Below, piece after piece: positions 1 to 9,214 of a DNA stretch of 64,000 bases. The stretch comes from Acidobacteriota bacterium (GTDB taxonomy: Bacteria > Acidobacteriota > Terriglobia > Acidiferrales > UBA7541): positions 1 through 64,000 of the forward strand of contig JABCZJ010000001.1 in the NCBI GenBank assembly GCA_013289715.1, in the 5' to 3' direction. Position numbers and translations under genes: made by a program. Position 1 is the stretch's first letter. Each line of letters starts with the position of its first letter. Under the pieces are notes generated by a model. The model saw only the letters and a list, made by a program, of their open reading frames with translations. It searched no databases and was not told the origin of the DNA.

Positions 1-389
1 AGGCGGGCTGGCACTGCCATGTCACCAAGAGCATGAAAAACCCAGCGAGCATATTCTCCAGGAAGCCTTCCGCCGCTCGCGCCACCAGGTTTCTTCACAG
101 CTTCGAACCAAAGAGTGCGGCACCCGGAAATTCAACGGCGTTCGTTTGGGTGTTGTGGAAGGGTGGGTCACCCGCCAGCATTTTGATCCGAGCGAATGGT
201 GGAGCCCGCCGCGAGTGGGGTAGTCGACGCACCACTCGCCCAAACTAATCAAAGCGGTCGTCGAGCTTGCGTCCGGATTTCCTCCCGATCAACGTCCCTA
301 TGATTGCTACAACCAGATCCTAGGTTACATCACCCCTTCAATCGGCGATGGTGTCGGACCTGAGTAAAAAGATATTTCGCAGCCGTCTG
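1..389. other. No recognisable gene at window edge
   Basis: Two short overlapping reading frames lie here on opposite strands, but neither has a recognisable domain, a convincing ribosome binding site or protein-like composition. The stretch is downstream of the carboxylesterase gene and may hold its terminator or the edge of a gene outside the window. Confidence 0.4.
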
Positions 390-2015
390 CTACTGGGCCG
401 CAAGCAGGGCGGCCCAGAATGCGCATTTATGGTTGGTGGCGAAAGTTGTTTCCTGCATCGGCGACGGGGGTATTAGGGATTGGGAATTGCCCTCGAGCGC
501 GTTGAATTGCTGCCATATGGGCAGGCCGGAACCATTGGGCGTGCCGGATTTGGCGAAATTGGTCCAGTACTGCTGCATGCTGCTGGAAAGCTGGAGTTGC
601 TGCGCATTGAGCGGCGGTCGCGGCACGGTAATCGGCAAATTGAAAAGATATTGAAGCTCGGAGGCGTGAGCCGCGCCATAAGGGAAAGTGACCGGAGGCA
701 AGAAATCCTGCGGCGCGTTTTCGTCGTTGAATTCATAAGTGGAAAGCGGAACGAACTGGGACATGGACAGGTCCGCGCCATAGGCCGGGCAGGCGAAGAC
801 CACATCCGTCCCGGCGGTGGCGAAGGCCAGATCGGCGGACGGAAAACTGGCCAGGGGATATTCGGTCGCGACGAATGGAGCGGCGGGTCCGACCAGTGAA
901 GCGAGCGCCGCTTCATAAGCGGCCTCATTGTTGGCGATGGGCCCGATGGTGAGATCGAAATCGAGCGCCGTGAAGAGCCGCCACTCATCGTGATTGCTGC
1001 CCTGGATGATTGGAACGTGGTGGAATTGGCCGGTGGCGAGAGCGGTGCCCAGCGAAAGCGGGAGAAATTCGCCGTCAATATTCGGCGTATAGCCTGCGGG
1101 ATTTTGGTTGGCGAGCAGCGTGCTGACCGGGAGCGCGCGCAGGCACGCGGCAATCTGACTGCTGCAACCGGCGGCGGTGGCGAAGGCGGTTCCGGCGGCC
1201 TCGGCGGTGGCGAGCGTTTGCGTGGTGAGCTGATAGGCGCCGCTTTCGATGATGGCTTTCTGAAACAGGCTGGCGGATGAAGGTGAAGCGAGCTGCGAGA
1301 AGACGCTGAGTCCGCCGGCGGATTCGCCGAAGATGGTGACGTTCAGCGGGTCACCGCCGAAGAACACGATGTTGTCGCGAACCCAGCGCAGCGCCAGTTG
1401 CTGATCCATCAGTCCATAATCGCCGGCGGAACCGGCCGCAAAATCACCGTCGTGATCAGGATCAGTTTTTTCGGCGGCCAACGCCGGATGCGCTAGAAAG
1501 CCGAGAATCCCCAGGCGATAGTTGATGGTGACGACGATGACGCCGTCCTTCGCGAACGCGGTGGGATCGTAGTCGTTGCTCTCGCCATCAACCAGCGCGC
1601 CTCCGTGGATCCACACCATCACGGGGCGGAGCTCGCCTCTGCCGCCGCCATTCGCCTCCGGAGTGAACACGTTGAGGAACAGGCAATCTTCGGTGGTGGA
1701 GGCGATGCCAAAAGGCGAAGCTGTTTGCGGGCAGTGATTGGCGAAATGGGTGGCGTCGAGTGTCTGGAACCACGGCAGGTGGAGCACAGGCGGGCGCCAA
1801 CGCAGATTGCCGACGGGCGCGGCGGCATAAGGAATGCCGAGGAATTCGCGCACGCCCGCGGCAGTGACAGTGCCGTGGACGGGACCGCTGAAGGTGAAGG
1901 CGAAGGGATTGGCGGCCTGTGCGATCGAATTGGCAGGCATGCCGCAAAGCAGCACCGCAGCCGCGAGTATCAACAGCACTGCTGTTTTGAATTGGCGCTG
2001 GTTATAGAAGGCCAT
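390..2015 (-). CDS. Secreted type-B carboxylesterase
   Basis: A 541-aa carboxylesterase/lipase (COesterase, alpha/beta hydrolase) expected to hydrolyse carboxylic esters outside the cytoplasm. A signal peptide covers about residues 1-34, with a hydrophobic core and AQA before the mature part. The oxyanion HGGA lies at residues 137-140, the family signature EDCLFLNV at 110-117, and the nucleophile elbow GESAGG puts the catalytic Ser at 232. A later GAAHASELQYLF segment carries the likely catalytic His. Length is normal for the family. The start has an AGGAGG-type site just upstream (CCTCCTGGAGG on the minus strand). It is divergent from the MFS gene, with about 130 bp between them. Its substrate cannot be read from the sequence. 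Confidence 0.9.
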   Translation of the reverse strand: MAFYNQRQFKTAVLLILAAAVLLCGMPANSIAQAANPFAFTFSGPVHGTVTAAGVREFLGIPYAAAPVGNLRWRPPVLHLPWFQTLDATHFANHCPQTASPFGIASTTEDCLFLNVFTPEANGGGRGELRPVMVWIHGGALVDGESNDYDPTAFAKDGVIVVTINYRLGILGFLAHPALAAEKTDPDHDGDFAAGSAGDYGLMDQQLALRWVRDNIVFFGGDPLNVTIFGESAGGLSVFSQLASPSSASLFQKAIIESGAYQLTTQTLATAEAAGTAFATAAGCSSQIAACLRALPVSTLLANQNPAGYTPNIDGEFLPLSLGTALATGQFHHVPIIQGSNHDEWRLFTALDFDLTIGPIANNEAAYEAALASLVGPAAPFVATEYPLASFPSADLAFATAGTDVVFACPAYGADLSMSQFVPLSTYEFNDENAPQDFLPPVTFPYGAAHASELQYLFNLPITVPRPPLNAQQLQLSSSMQQYWTNFAKSGTPNGSGLPIWQQFNALEGNSQSLIPPSPMQETTFATNHKCAFWAALLAAQ

Positions 2016-2147
2016 AGCAACCTCCAGGAGGTGTCCGAGGCGCGACCGTTCGCGGCCGGAACCAGAATTGTGTGTGTTTAAAACATTTGTGGGTAACTGT
2101 CAAGAAAAAAGGAAATGCAGGGATTCCCGTGATAACATCGGCGAACT

Positions 2148-3494
2148 TTGACGCCGAATAACACTCATCTGCCGAAGGAAAATCTTTTACCACGTAACAC
2201 TGTCTTATCTGTGCTGGTGCTGTGTGCCATCAATTTATTGAACTTCTACGATCGGCAAGCGCCTGGAGCGCTGGTGGAGCCGATGCGGAGAGAGTTCGGG
2301 CTGTCCGATACGCAGATCGGGCTGCTGGGCAGCATGTTCATCTGGTTCTATGCGCTGGCTGGCGTGCCGCTCGGCCGCATTGCCGATGTTTGGAGCCGCA
2401 AGAAGCTGCTTACCATCGGGGTGACTGTATGGTCCGCACTCACAGCCGCATCGGGTCTGGCCGCTAGCTTTTCGTTTCTAGTTTTCACGCGGCTGGGTGT
2501 GGGAGTTGGCGAGGCGGTGTGTGCGCCGGTGGGGACGAGTTGGATCGGCGATCTGTTTCCGGCGAAGCGGCGCGCGCGTGTTCTGTCATTGTTCATGCTG
2601 GGCGTGCCGATCGGTGGGGCGCTGAGCTTCTTGTTGTGCGGGCCGATCGCGCAGGCGTGGGGCTGGCGGACAGCGTTGGTGAGCGCCGCGGCGCCGGCGA
2701 TCATTCTGGTGCCATTGTTGCTACTGGTGCAGGAACCGGCGCGGGGTGCATCGGAGCAGACCTTGGAGGGGAGTGCCGCTTCCGCGACCGAAGTAAAGGG
2801 ATCCATATACGCCTTACTGCGCATACGCACTTTGTGGTGGATCATTTTGTCCGGCGCGTTGTTGAACTTCAACATGTATGCGCTGGCCACTTTTCTGCCG
2901 GCGTTCATGACTCGCGTGCACGGATACTCGGTGGCGCGCGCCGGCGTGACCTGCGGAATTGTGTACCTGATTGGTGGCGTGTGCGGAGGCCTGCTGGGCG
3001 GGCAGCTGGGTGATCTGGTGGCAAGCAACGCGCGCAACGCTCGGCTGTGGATGGCGGCGATCATCGCGCTGCTGGGCGCGCCGATTATGTATTACGGCGT
3101 CACGCGACCGGCGGGGTTCGCGGGGCCGGCTCTGGTGGCCATCGGGGTTGGTTACGGCGCCTTCAATACGTACTACGCATTTGTTTACGCGTCGATTCAG
3201 GACATTGTGGCTCCGAACCAGCGCGCGTTTACGATGTCGGTGTACTTCATGGCGATGTATCTGTGCGGCGCCTCGTTTGGTCCGCTCTTGACAGGGCGCC
3301 TGAGTGATTTTATGGCGCGGCGGGCGATGCATGCGGCCGGGGCCGCGAGCCTGGCGGGATTCCGCGCGGTCGGCCTACAAAAGGCCATGGTCATCATGCC
3401 AATTCTGTCGGTGGCGCTGGCGATCGTACTTTATTTGGGCTCGCGCACGATGAACCAGGACGTGGAGCGACGGGAGTCGAGGATGCACGGTTGA
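2148..3494 (+). CDS. MFS transporter, Spinster-like
   Basis: A 448-aa major facilitator superfamily permease with about 12 hydrophobic segments. The N-terminal NFYDRQAPGALVEPMRREF and the loop GRIADVWSRKKLL (the MFS motif between TM2 and TM3) are typical of the Spinster/hexuronate-like branch. Such carriers move small organic solutes by proton coupling, and the substrate is not evident here. The frame opens with TTG at 2148; no in-frame ATG precedes the first membrane segment, so TTG is taken as the start with moderate certainty. The divergent neighbour is a secreted esterase, so uptake of an ester hydrolysis product is possible but is only inference. Confidence 0.85.
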   Translation: MTPNNTHLPKENLLPRNTVLSVLVLCAINLLNFYDRQAPGALVEPMRREFGLSDTQIGLLGSMFIWFYALAGVPLGRIADVWSRKKLLTIGVTVWSALTAASGLAASFSFLVFTRLGVGVGEAVCAPVGTSWIGDLFPAKRRARVLSLFMLGVPIGGALSFLLCGPIAQAWGWRTALVSAAAPAIILVPLLLLVQEPARGASEQTLEGSAASATEVKGSIYALLRIRTLWWIILSGALLNFNMYALATFLPAFMTRVHGYSVARAGVTCGIVYLIGGVCGGLLGGQLGDLVASNARNARLWMAAIIALLGAPIMYYGVTRPAGFAGPALVAIGVGYGAFNTYYAFVYASIQDIVAPNQRAFTMSVYFMAMYLCGASFGPLLTGRLSDFMARRAMHAAGAASLAGFRAVGLQKAMVIMPILSVALAIVLYLGSRTMNQDVERRESRMHG

Positions 3495-3608
3495 TGTAGC
3501 GCGAAAGCACGGCGGAAAAAGGCCGGTGGGCCATCGCACTGGGTCACTTGCGTCAGCTCGTAGAGCGGATCATGCGTTTAGTTCGATGGCGCCCCCACAT
3601 CAACTTTC

Positions 3609-6344
3609 TCAGGGGGCTACGGTTAACGTGAACTGCTGGGTGTGAGTTGGGGCGTTCGCGGCGGATGCGGTGATGGTGACTGCGTAGGTTGTCGTTGGCT
3701 GGACTGTTTTCTGGCCGGAGTATCCGGCGCAGTTGACGGTTGCGAGCAGCGCGGCGAGCACGGTGGATGCCAGGACGGCGCGCGTGAATTTCATGTTCAG
3801 TGTGATGGAGCGCTTGATTCCGGGCACTGCGAAAATTCCCAAGATTGCCAGAGCAAGGATGTATAAAGCTGCCGGCTGCAATCGCGGAAACACGCCGCTT
3901 GGCGGGGTCGCGGTTCCGGCGGCAGCGGGCAGTTGTACGGTTAACGTCGCGGAGACTGCGGCTGCGGCCGGAGTGAGTGTCTGAGGATTGAAGGTGCAGC
4001 TTCCACCCGCGGGCAGACCCGAGCAGGTGAAGCCGACGGCTTGCTTGAAGCCGTTCTTGGGCGTCACTGTGACGGTCAAGTTCCCGGAGGAGCCCTGCGC
4101 GACGGTGAGCGCCGAGCTGCTGGTGGTGAGCGAGTAGTCGGCTGCGGGTGCGGCGGCGACGGTGACGGTCAACACGGCGGAAGTTGAGGCTGCGTAGTTC
4201 GCGTCGCCGGAATATGCTGCGGCGATGGTGTGAGTTCCGACCGCCAGGTTCGCGCTGCTGAAGGAAGCCGCGCCGGCATTGAGGGCGACGACTCCGAGCT
4301 GCGTTTGGCCGTCAAGGAATGTGATGGAGCCAGTGGGAACGCCGGTGCCGGACTGCGGCGCGACGGCCGCGGTGAATGTCACGTTTTGAGCGTAGACCAG
4401 CTGCGTCGAGGAAGCTTGGACCGAAGTGGTGGTGCCGGTTTTTGTTGGCGCTGAAATTCTGATTGAGACTGGCGCTGAAGTGGAGGCGGCGAAATTCGCG
4501 TCGCCGGAATAGGTGGCTGCGATCGAATGTGAGCCGGGCGACAGGGTGGATGTATCGAATGCCGCGGACGCGGAGGAGTTCAGCGCTACGCTGCCGATTT
4601 GCGTGCTGCCATCGCTGAACGCGACAGTGCCGGTGGGGGTCGCGGATCCGGATTTTGGCGCGACGGTTGCGGTGAATGTGATCGCCTGGCCTGAGGTCGC
4701 TTGCGTGGATGACGCCGACAGAGAGGTGGTCGTTGCCGCGGGAGCAGAGGTCTGCGGCGTGAAAACGAAGACCGTCGCGGAGTACGCGGGGAAATTGTAA
4801 TTCAGTGCGTTCGACACTACCGCTACCGGCGTAGCGGCGACGATTTGGGTCAGGTTTGCGTTGCTGTAGGTGTAGACGGATGCGGTTGGGTTCGATGTGA
4901 AATTTGCCAGCGTTAGGCTGGTTTGAATTGCGCTGGTGGTTTTGTTGATGGCGATTACGGTGAGAGCGTTATCGCTGTTGCGCAGTGCACCGTAGACCGA
5001 GAGCTGGGCCTGATCTGTGCTCGTGGAATCCACCGAGGTATCACCGAATTGGCCGCCGGCGCCGTCGTAATTGCGGTAGAGGCGAAAACTGTAGGCTACC
5101 GGGGCAGTCGGTTGCGGTACCGTCCACAAATTCGCGAAGTCCAGGCTTTGGCGGCCGTAGATTCCCAGCACGTCGGCTTCGGTGAGCGCGTCTACCAGGG
5201 GATTTGTGCCGCTGCTGAAGCTGTATTCTGAAATCGAGAGCTTGGTGCCGGGATAGTAGGTTTGAATCCAATTCTGGAAGCGGGGGAGCAGCATCATGGG
5301 GCCGTCGAAATAATACTGCTCGACCCAGCTGCCGGAATTGAAGGTGGGGTCCCAGAGCGCGCGCGTGGAGGCGAGCTCGGCGGCATCTGTGGAGCCGCCG
5401 CCATAATAATGTTCGTCGAAATAGTCGAGGATGCGTTGATGATTGGCTTGATCGTAGGCTGCCATTTGCTGCAGATAATATTGCCCGGCGTATAGACTGT
5501 TCTGTTGGCTGGGAGTGCCGATCCAGCCGCCTAGCGTGAAATCTACTGGTCCGAAAACTTTCGCGGTGGGATCGGTTTGCTTGATCATTGCGGCGTATTG
5601 CTGGCCTAGGCTGATGATCGTGTTGTAATCGGGTTGGTTGGGTTCGACGTCGCGATGCGTGTTGCTCCAGCCGCCTGGTTCGTTGTCGAGCTGATAGTAG
5701 GGGACACCACCGTTCGCCGCGGTGCCGAACGTCGCGATTAGGTGCTGGATCCAGCCCTGCTGGAGCGCGACGGTGTTGTCGATGTGATTGGCGTAAATAT
5801 TGTTGTCGATCAGTTGCACGCCGCTGGTGCTGATGCTGTTGCCGCAGTTGTCGCCATTGGGATGCACGTAGGGGTTTGTGGATTGCTGGGGGCCGTAGAT
5901 GGAAACGGGGAAACTGCAGGTCCACGCTGATGATTTATTTACGTACGGGATGATGGGAATCGTTAGTAGCGTGTGCGCGTTGGATGCAGCTTTGTAGGAG
6001 TTGATCATCAGATCGGCTGAGGCGCTTGGCGTTGCGGTCGTTTCGCCGTTGCCGCCCATGAAATACCAGTCGAAGCCGGAGTTGCTGGAATCCACTTGCC
6101 AGTTGTAGCGGGTTGTTCCGTCGCCGCCCCAGCGGATATTGGGGACCTGGATTTCCTTTGCGAAGGCCGCGTCCAAATTGTAGTTTGCGATGCCGTAAAC
6201 GTCCGGATTGATCGCATGCGGATTGCCGGCTGCGTCGACCGTTAGCACGGGGGTCGTTTGGGCGACGCTGAGTTGCGTTGCAGCAGCGACAAAGATCGTT
6301 ATCGCGGCGGCATAATTGGCCAAGCGAAGCAACGTTCGGCGCAT
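3609..6344 (-). CDS. Secreted GH44 glycoside hydrolase with Ig-like repeats
   Basis: A 911-aa exported beta-glycanase of glycoside hydrolase family 44 (endoglucanase/xyloglucanase group). A signal peptide spans residues 1-29. The catalytic domain spans about 36-530: RWGGDGTTRYNW is the family's N-terminal signature, Glu222 in LDNEP matches the acid/base, and Glu373 in SISEYSF matches the nucleophile. Two Ig-like (Big_3_5 type) repeats follow at about 545-635 and 645-735, each with the YSGDAN and TGTVAF/TGSITF pattern. A further beta-sandwich segment and a hydrophobic stretch near residue 835 come next. The last 60 residues contain a lipoprotein-like LLATVNCAG segment, which is common at the ends of acidobacterial secreted proteins and may take part in anchoring. 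It likely degrades plant beta-glucans. Confidence 0.88.
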   Translation of the reverse strand: MRRTLLRLANYAAAITIFVAAATQLSVAQTTPVLTVDAAGNPHAINPDVYGIANYNLDAAFAKEIQVPNIRWGGDGTTRYNWQVDSSNSGFDWYFMGGNGETTATPSASADLMINSYKAASNAHTLLTIPIIPYVNKSSAWTCSFPVSIYGPQQSTNPYVHPNGDNCGNSISTSGVQLIDNNIYANHIDNTVALQQGWIQHLIATFGTAANGGVPYYQLDNEPGGWSNTHRDVEPNQPDYNTIISLGQQYAAMIKQTDPTAKVFGPVDFTLGGWIGTPSQQNSLYAGQYYLQQMAAYDQANHQRILDYFDEHYYGGGSTDAAELASTRALWDPTFNSGSWVEQYYFDGPMMLLPRFQNWIQTYYPGTKLSISEYSFSSGTNPLVDALTEADVLGIYGRQSLDFANLWTVPQPTAPVAYSFRLYRNYDGAGGQFGDTSVDSTSTDQAQLSVYGALRNSDNALTVIAINKTTSAIQTSLTLANFTSNPTASVYTYSNANLTQIVAATPVAVVSNALNYNFPAYSATVFVFTPQTSAPAATTTSLSASSTQATSGQAITFTATVAPKSGSATPTGTVAFSDGSTQIGSVALNSSASAAFDTSTLSPGSHSIAATYSGDANFAASTSAPVSIRISAPTKTGTTTSVQASSTQLVYAQNVTFTAAVAPQSGTGVPTGSITFLDGQTQLGVVALNAGAASFSSANLAVGTHTIAAAYSGDANYAASTSAVLTVTVAAAPAADYSLTTSSSALTVAQGSSGNLTVTVTPKNGFKQAVGFTCSGLPAGGSCTFNPQTLTPAAAAVSATLTVQLPAAAGTATPPSGVFPRLQPAALYILALAILGIFAVPGIKRSITLNMKFTRAVLASTVLAALLATVNCAGYSGQKTVQPTTTYAVTITASAANAPTHTQQFTLTVAP

Positions 6345-6686
6345 GAATCCGTCCTAGAGAATTCGAACTTCGTTATGAGGAATTGCTTGCGGAGATCAAA
6401 TTAGCGACGGGTGGTACTACGGTCAATGGTACGAGAGGTCAGGTCATAAAGCCGCGTTCGCGTGGAACCGCACCATCGGCTGGAGCATAACAAGCACTTC
6501 CCTGCCGTTACTTAACGATTTCGAAAACGGCGCAAACGCACCCTCCAAAAAGACCTCCGCGGACCGTCGACGGCCGTTAACTTTCTTTATAGAGCGGAAC
6601 TTTTTCTCACTTCGCGGGTTTTGGTTACTACCCCCGGCCCTTACATACCGAGACCGAAACCTCAACGTCAAGCGCAGGAGGGGGAA

Positions 6687-8693
6687 ATGGAAATGCGATC
6701 TGCTGAGCAGCAATTGATAACGGGCCGTGAACTTCTGTCCGTGGAACGACGACAGCGCGGGCGCCGCACCCCCTTGGCTCTTACCTGTGTGACGCTCGAC
6801 GAAAGTGATGTCGGAATCGTCGCGAACGTCTCTGAGACCGGAATGCGCTTGACCTCCGCGCGTCCGCTCGGCGGGAATTGCAACTCCCGCGTCTCGATCC
6901 GCCTGCCGCAATTGTACGGAGCGATCGAGACACGCGCCGAGATTGTGTGGATAACGGCATCGAAAAAGGAAGCGGGTGTGCGGTTTGTGGACTTGCCGAC
7001 GGAAGTCCGCGAACAGATCAGGATGTGGGTTTCACTTGCGCGTGAGAATCGCGAAGCGCAAGCGAAGGAAGAACAACCGCGTAACGTCGCGGATAACTTC
7101 TCAGGGGTGTCGGCGGTGGCGGCAATGCCACGTTGCCTTGCGTCCGGCGAGTCTATTTCCCGACCTTGGCCGCTGCCGGAAACGCGAAGGGCAGAATTCG
7201 AGCGGATGTTTCCCTCTGAAAACGGCGCGACCCACTCGCACGTCATGCCGGCATCGAAGATCGCTGCGCTGAGTGAGCCTGTTGCGGAGGCCGCGCCAGA
7301 CGCTGTTTCGGCAATTGGTGTGATCGCGCCGGAACTTGCTTTCACAACTGCGTTCGAGGAGGAAACCGCGCTGCAAGCGGAGGCGGATCGAAACACGGAC
7401 GACTCGTTCGTGAGCGAAGCGCCGACCCTCCGAGCGCCTCTTGAAACGCCTCCGCCTTCCCCGCTGCTGCTTGAGCCTAGCGCTGATCGTAGCGCCCCGG
7501 CTGCACTCCGAACGGAATCAGGACATTTTGGCAGTGAAATTCGCACGATGAGAATGTGGCCCGTCGCGGCGCTGGCGATCGTGCTCGTTGTGATTTGCTT
7601 TGTGCTGGGATTCGTAGCCGGCCCTGCTTTTTTGCAAAACTGGATGAAGGCGCAACATCCGCGCGATCTGAGCCTCGAAAAGTTGAGCAGGGTTAAGGCT
7701 CCGACCACGAATTCCGACTTCGGCAATCGAGATGCTTCGCATGCAGCCGCGCCGCGTTTGAATCTGCCGGCAAGTAATCAAGGTGCTGCTCCGGAGGTGC
7801 CCGCACGGATTGCTGGCGAGGACAGATCTGGAAAAGCTGCGCCGGACGCGAGCGAGCGAGGCAACCACGTCGATGAGATATTCGACGCAGCGGCCGCAGC
7901 ATCCGAGCCGGCTACCAGCACACACGCGCCGAACGAAAAGCCGCATGATGCAAGACCGACGTCTGCAGAGCCGCGTGAAATGACGTCAGAGGCGCCCGCC
8001 AAGGAGGCACCTTCGTCTCCTGCCGCGAATGCTGCCCCGAACGTTACAGTGACCGCGCCTGCGACGACGAAAACGCCGACGGCAACCGAAACACCGAACA
8101 GCTCGCTGAGCACGACGGACAGCGCCACGCATGCGACAAACTCATCCACGCACCAACCTGCTGCTAGCGATGTTCCGCCGACCGCGGCGTCTGCCCCTCC
8201 GGCGCCAGCCACGCCGCCCGCTCGAACTGCGGAACCCGCCGCGAATCTAGCGAATCCGCCGCAGTCGTTCTTTCCTATCGTCGCACCAGCGGCTGGTAGC
8301 CCGCCGCGGTTACTGGAATTGCCGCCCGAGCGAGTGATGGATACGGTCACAGTGTTGATCCGCTCGCGTCAATTTGTTTTCGTGCCGGGGCAGCCAGGGC
8401 CAGAATCGAGTCACAAGCCAGAGAAGGTGCAGATAGGCGAGCGAGTTTCGAACATTGAGCCTGTCTATCCTGCGCAAGCCGCGCAAAAAAGAATGGGCGG
8501 AACCGTGCACCTGCGCACCACCATCGGCAAGGATGGAACGGTCGAGAGCGTTACGGCCACTAGCGGCCCGACGTTGTTGATTCCCGCGGCGATCGACGCT
8601 GTTCGGCAATGGAGATACGAACCGACGTTGCTCGATCAGCAACCCATCGAAATGCAAGAAGACATTACTATCGAATTTCGGCCACTCCGCTGA
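6687..8693 (+). CDS. PilZ domain - membrane - TonB C-terminal fusion protein
   Basis: A 668-aa protein joining a cytoplasmic c-di-GMP receptor to a periplasmic energy-transducer end. The PilZ domain (about residues 18-115) keeps an RRQRGRR arginine cluster and the NVSETG motif that bind c-di-GMP in this family. A variable acidic/Ala-rich region follows, then one membrane segment at about 291-312. A long Pro/Ala/Thr-rich periplasmic linker leads to a TonB_C domain at about 585-665 (EPVYPAQAAQKRMGGTVHLR ... AVRQWRYEP). The ATG at 6687 is chosen because AGGAGGGGG sits immediately upstream; the frame also runs back to a TTG at 6621. ExbB/ExbD genes are not nearby. Whether it really energises a TonB receptor, or uses TonB_C only to span the periplasm, is open. 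Confidence 0.85.
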   Translation: MEMRSAEQQLITGRELLSVERRQRGRRTPLALTCVTLDESDVGIVANVSETGMRLTSARPLGGNCNSRVSIRLPQLYGAIETRAEIVWITASKKEAGVRFVDLPTEVREQIRMWVSLARENREAQAKEEQPRNVADNFSGVSAVAAMPRCLASGESISRPWPLPETRRAEFERMFPSENGATHSHVMPASKIAALSEPVAEAAPDAVSAIGVIAPELAFTTAFEEETALQAEADRNTDDSFVSEAPTLRAPLETPPPSPLLLEPSADRSAPAALRTESGHFGSEIRTMRMWPVAALAIVLVVICFVLGFVAGPAFLQNWMKAQHPRDLSLEKLSRVKAPTTNSDFGNRDASHAAAPRLNLPASNQGAAPEVPARIAGEDRSGKAAPDASERGNHVDEIFDAAAAASEPATSTHAPNEKPHDARPTSAEPREMTSEAPAKEAPSSPAANAAPNVTVTAPATTKTPTATETPNSSLSTTDSATHATNSSTHQPAASDVPPTAASAPPAPATPPARTAEPAANLANPPQSFFPIVAPAAGSPPRLLELPPERVMDTVTVLIRSRQFVFVPGQPGPESSHKPEKVQIGERVSNIEPVYPAQAAQKRMGGTVHLRTTIGKDGTVESVTATSGPTLLIPAAIDAVRQWRYEPTLLDQQPIEMQEDITIEFRPLR

Positions 8694-8755
8694 CCAAGGA
8701 GCGGGCGCTATCTATAAGAAGGCGTCCACTCCACAATCAGCCATGATTCGCAAGA

Positions 8756-8908
8756 TCAACGCAGCATGCCAAGCAGGTATAGCACCAACACGATGACGAG
8801 GATGGTACCGACGACACCGAGTCCGCCGCCCATACCCCACCGGGAATATCCGTAGTAGCCCCCACCGCCGCCAAACAACAAAATCAAAATTATGATGAGT
8901 AAGAGCAT
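8756..8908 (-). CDS. DUF3309-like membrane microprotein
   Basis: A 50-aa hydrophobic protein, read directly from the minus strand. It starts MLLLIIILILLFGGGGGYYG, continues with YSRWGMGGG and ends in a second hydrophobic run VVGTILVIVLVLYLLGMLR. Two short membrane segments around a Gly/Tyr/Trp turn are the pattern of DUF3309 and related stress-linked microproteins. An AGGA ribosome binding site lies about 8-10 bases before the ATG. The gene converges with the PilZ-TonB gene, 62 bp away. Function is unknown. Confidence 0.7.
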   Translation of the reverse strand: MLLLIIILILLFGGGGGYYGYSRWGMGGGLGVVGTILVIVLVLYLLGMLR

Positions 8909-9214
8909 TGAGAGCGTCCTTTTAAACTCCTGCGTTTAATTTGTGTGGAACTCGACGACGCCGCACCTTGCGATAAGACAATGTCCGCCCCATGCACGCC
9001 ATACAGCGAAGCGGGTAAGCCAGGGAGATTAAGCTGGTACGGCGTGGGCCGGCGAGAAGTCAGGCAGTTCTGATTGGGGCAGGTTGCGAGAAAAATTGGG
9101 GGTGCTAATCCTCGACGACTTGGGCAATCGGACTGTGCGGGAGCTTCTGCAGCGTAGGGTAATGATGTTGCTCGCGGCCTACGATGCCCCGTCTAGCAGG
9201 CGCACGAGAGGATT
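8909..9214. other. Intergenic, no gene seen
   Basis: About 300 bp between two minus-strand genes. It should contain the DUF3309 promoter. A plus-strand frame that begins here (GVLILDDLG...) runs antisense into the 3' end of the next gene and is not supported. Confidence 0.5.

Noticed and set aside
2096..2110. TGTCA half-site between the esterase and MFS genes
   Set aside because: No second half-site; a 5-bp match is expected by chance.
2348..3064. 238-codon minus-strand frame inside the MFS gene
   Set aside because: Antisense shadow of a membrane protein gene with no start site or domain.
5041..5925. 294-codon frame inside the GH44 gene
   Set aside because: Out-of-frame shadow on the same strand with Arg/His-rich noise; the GH44 frame has catalytic motifs.
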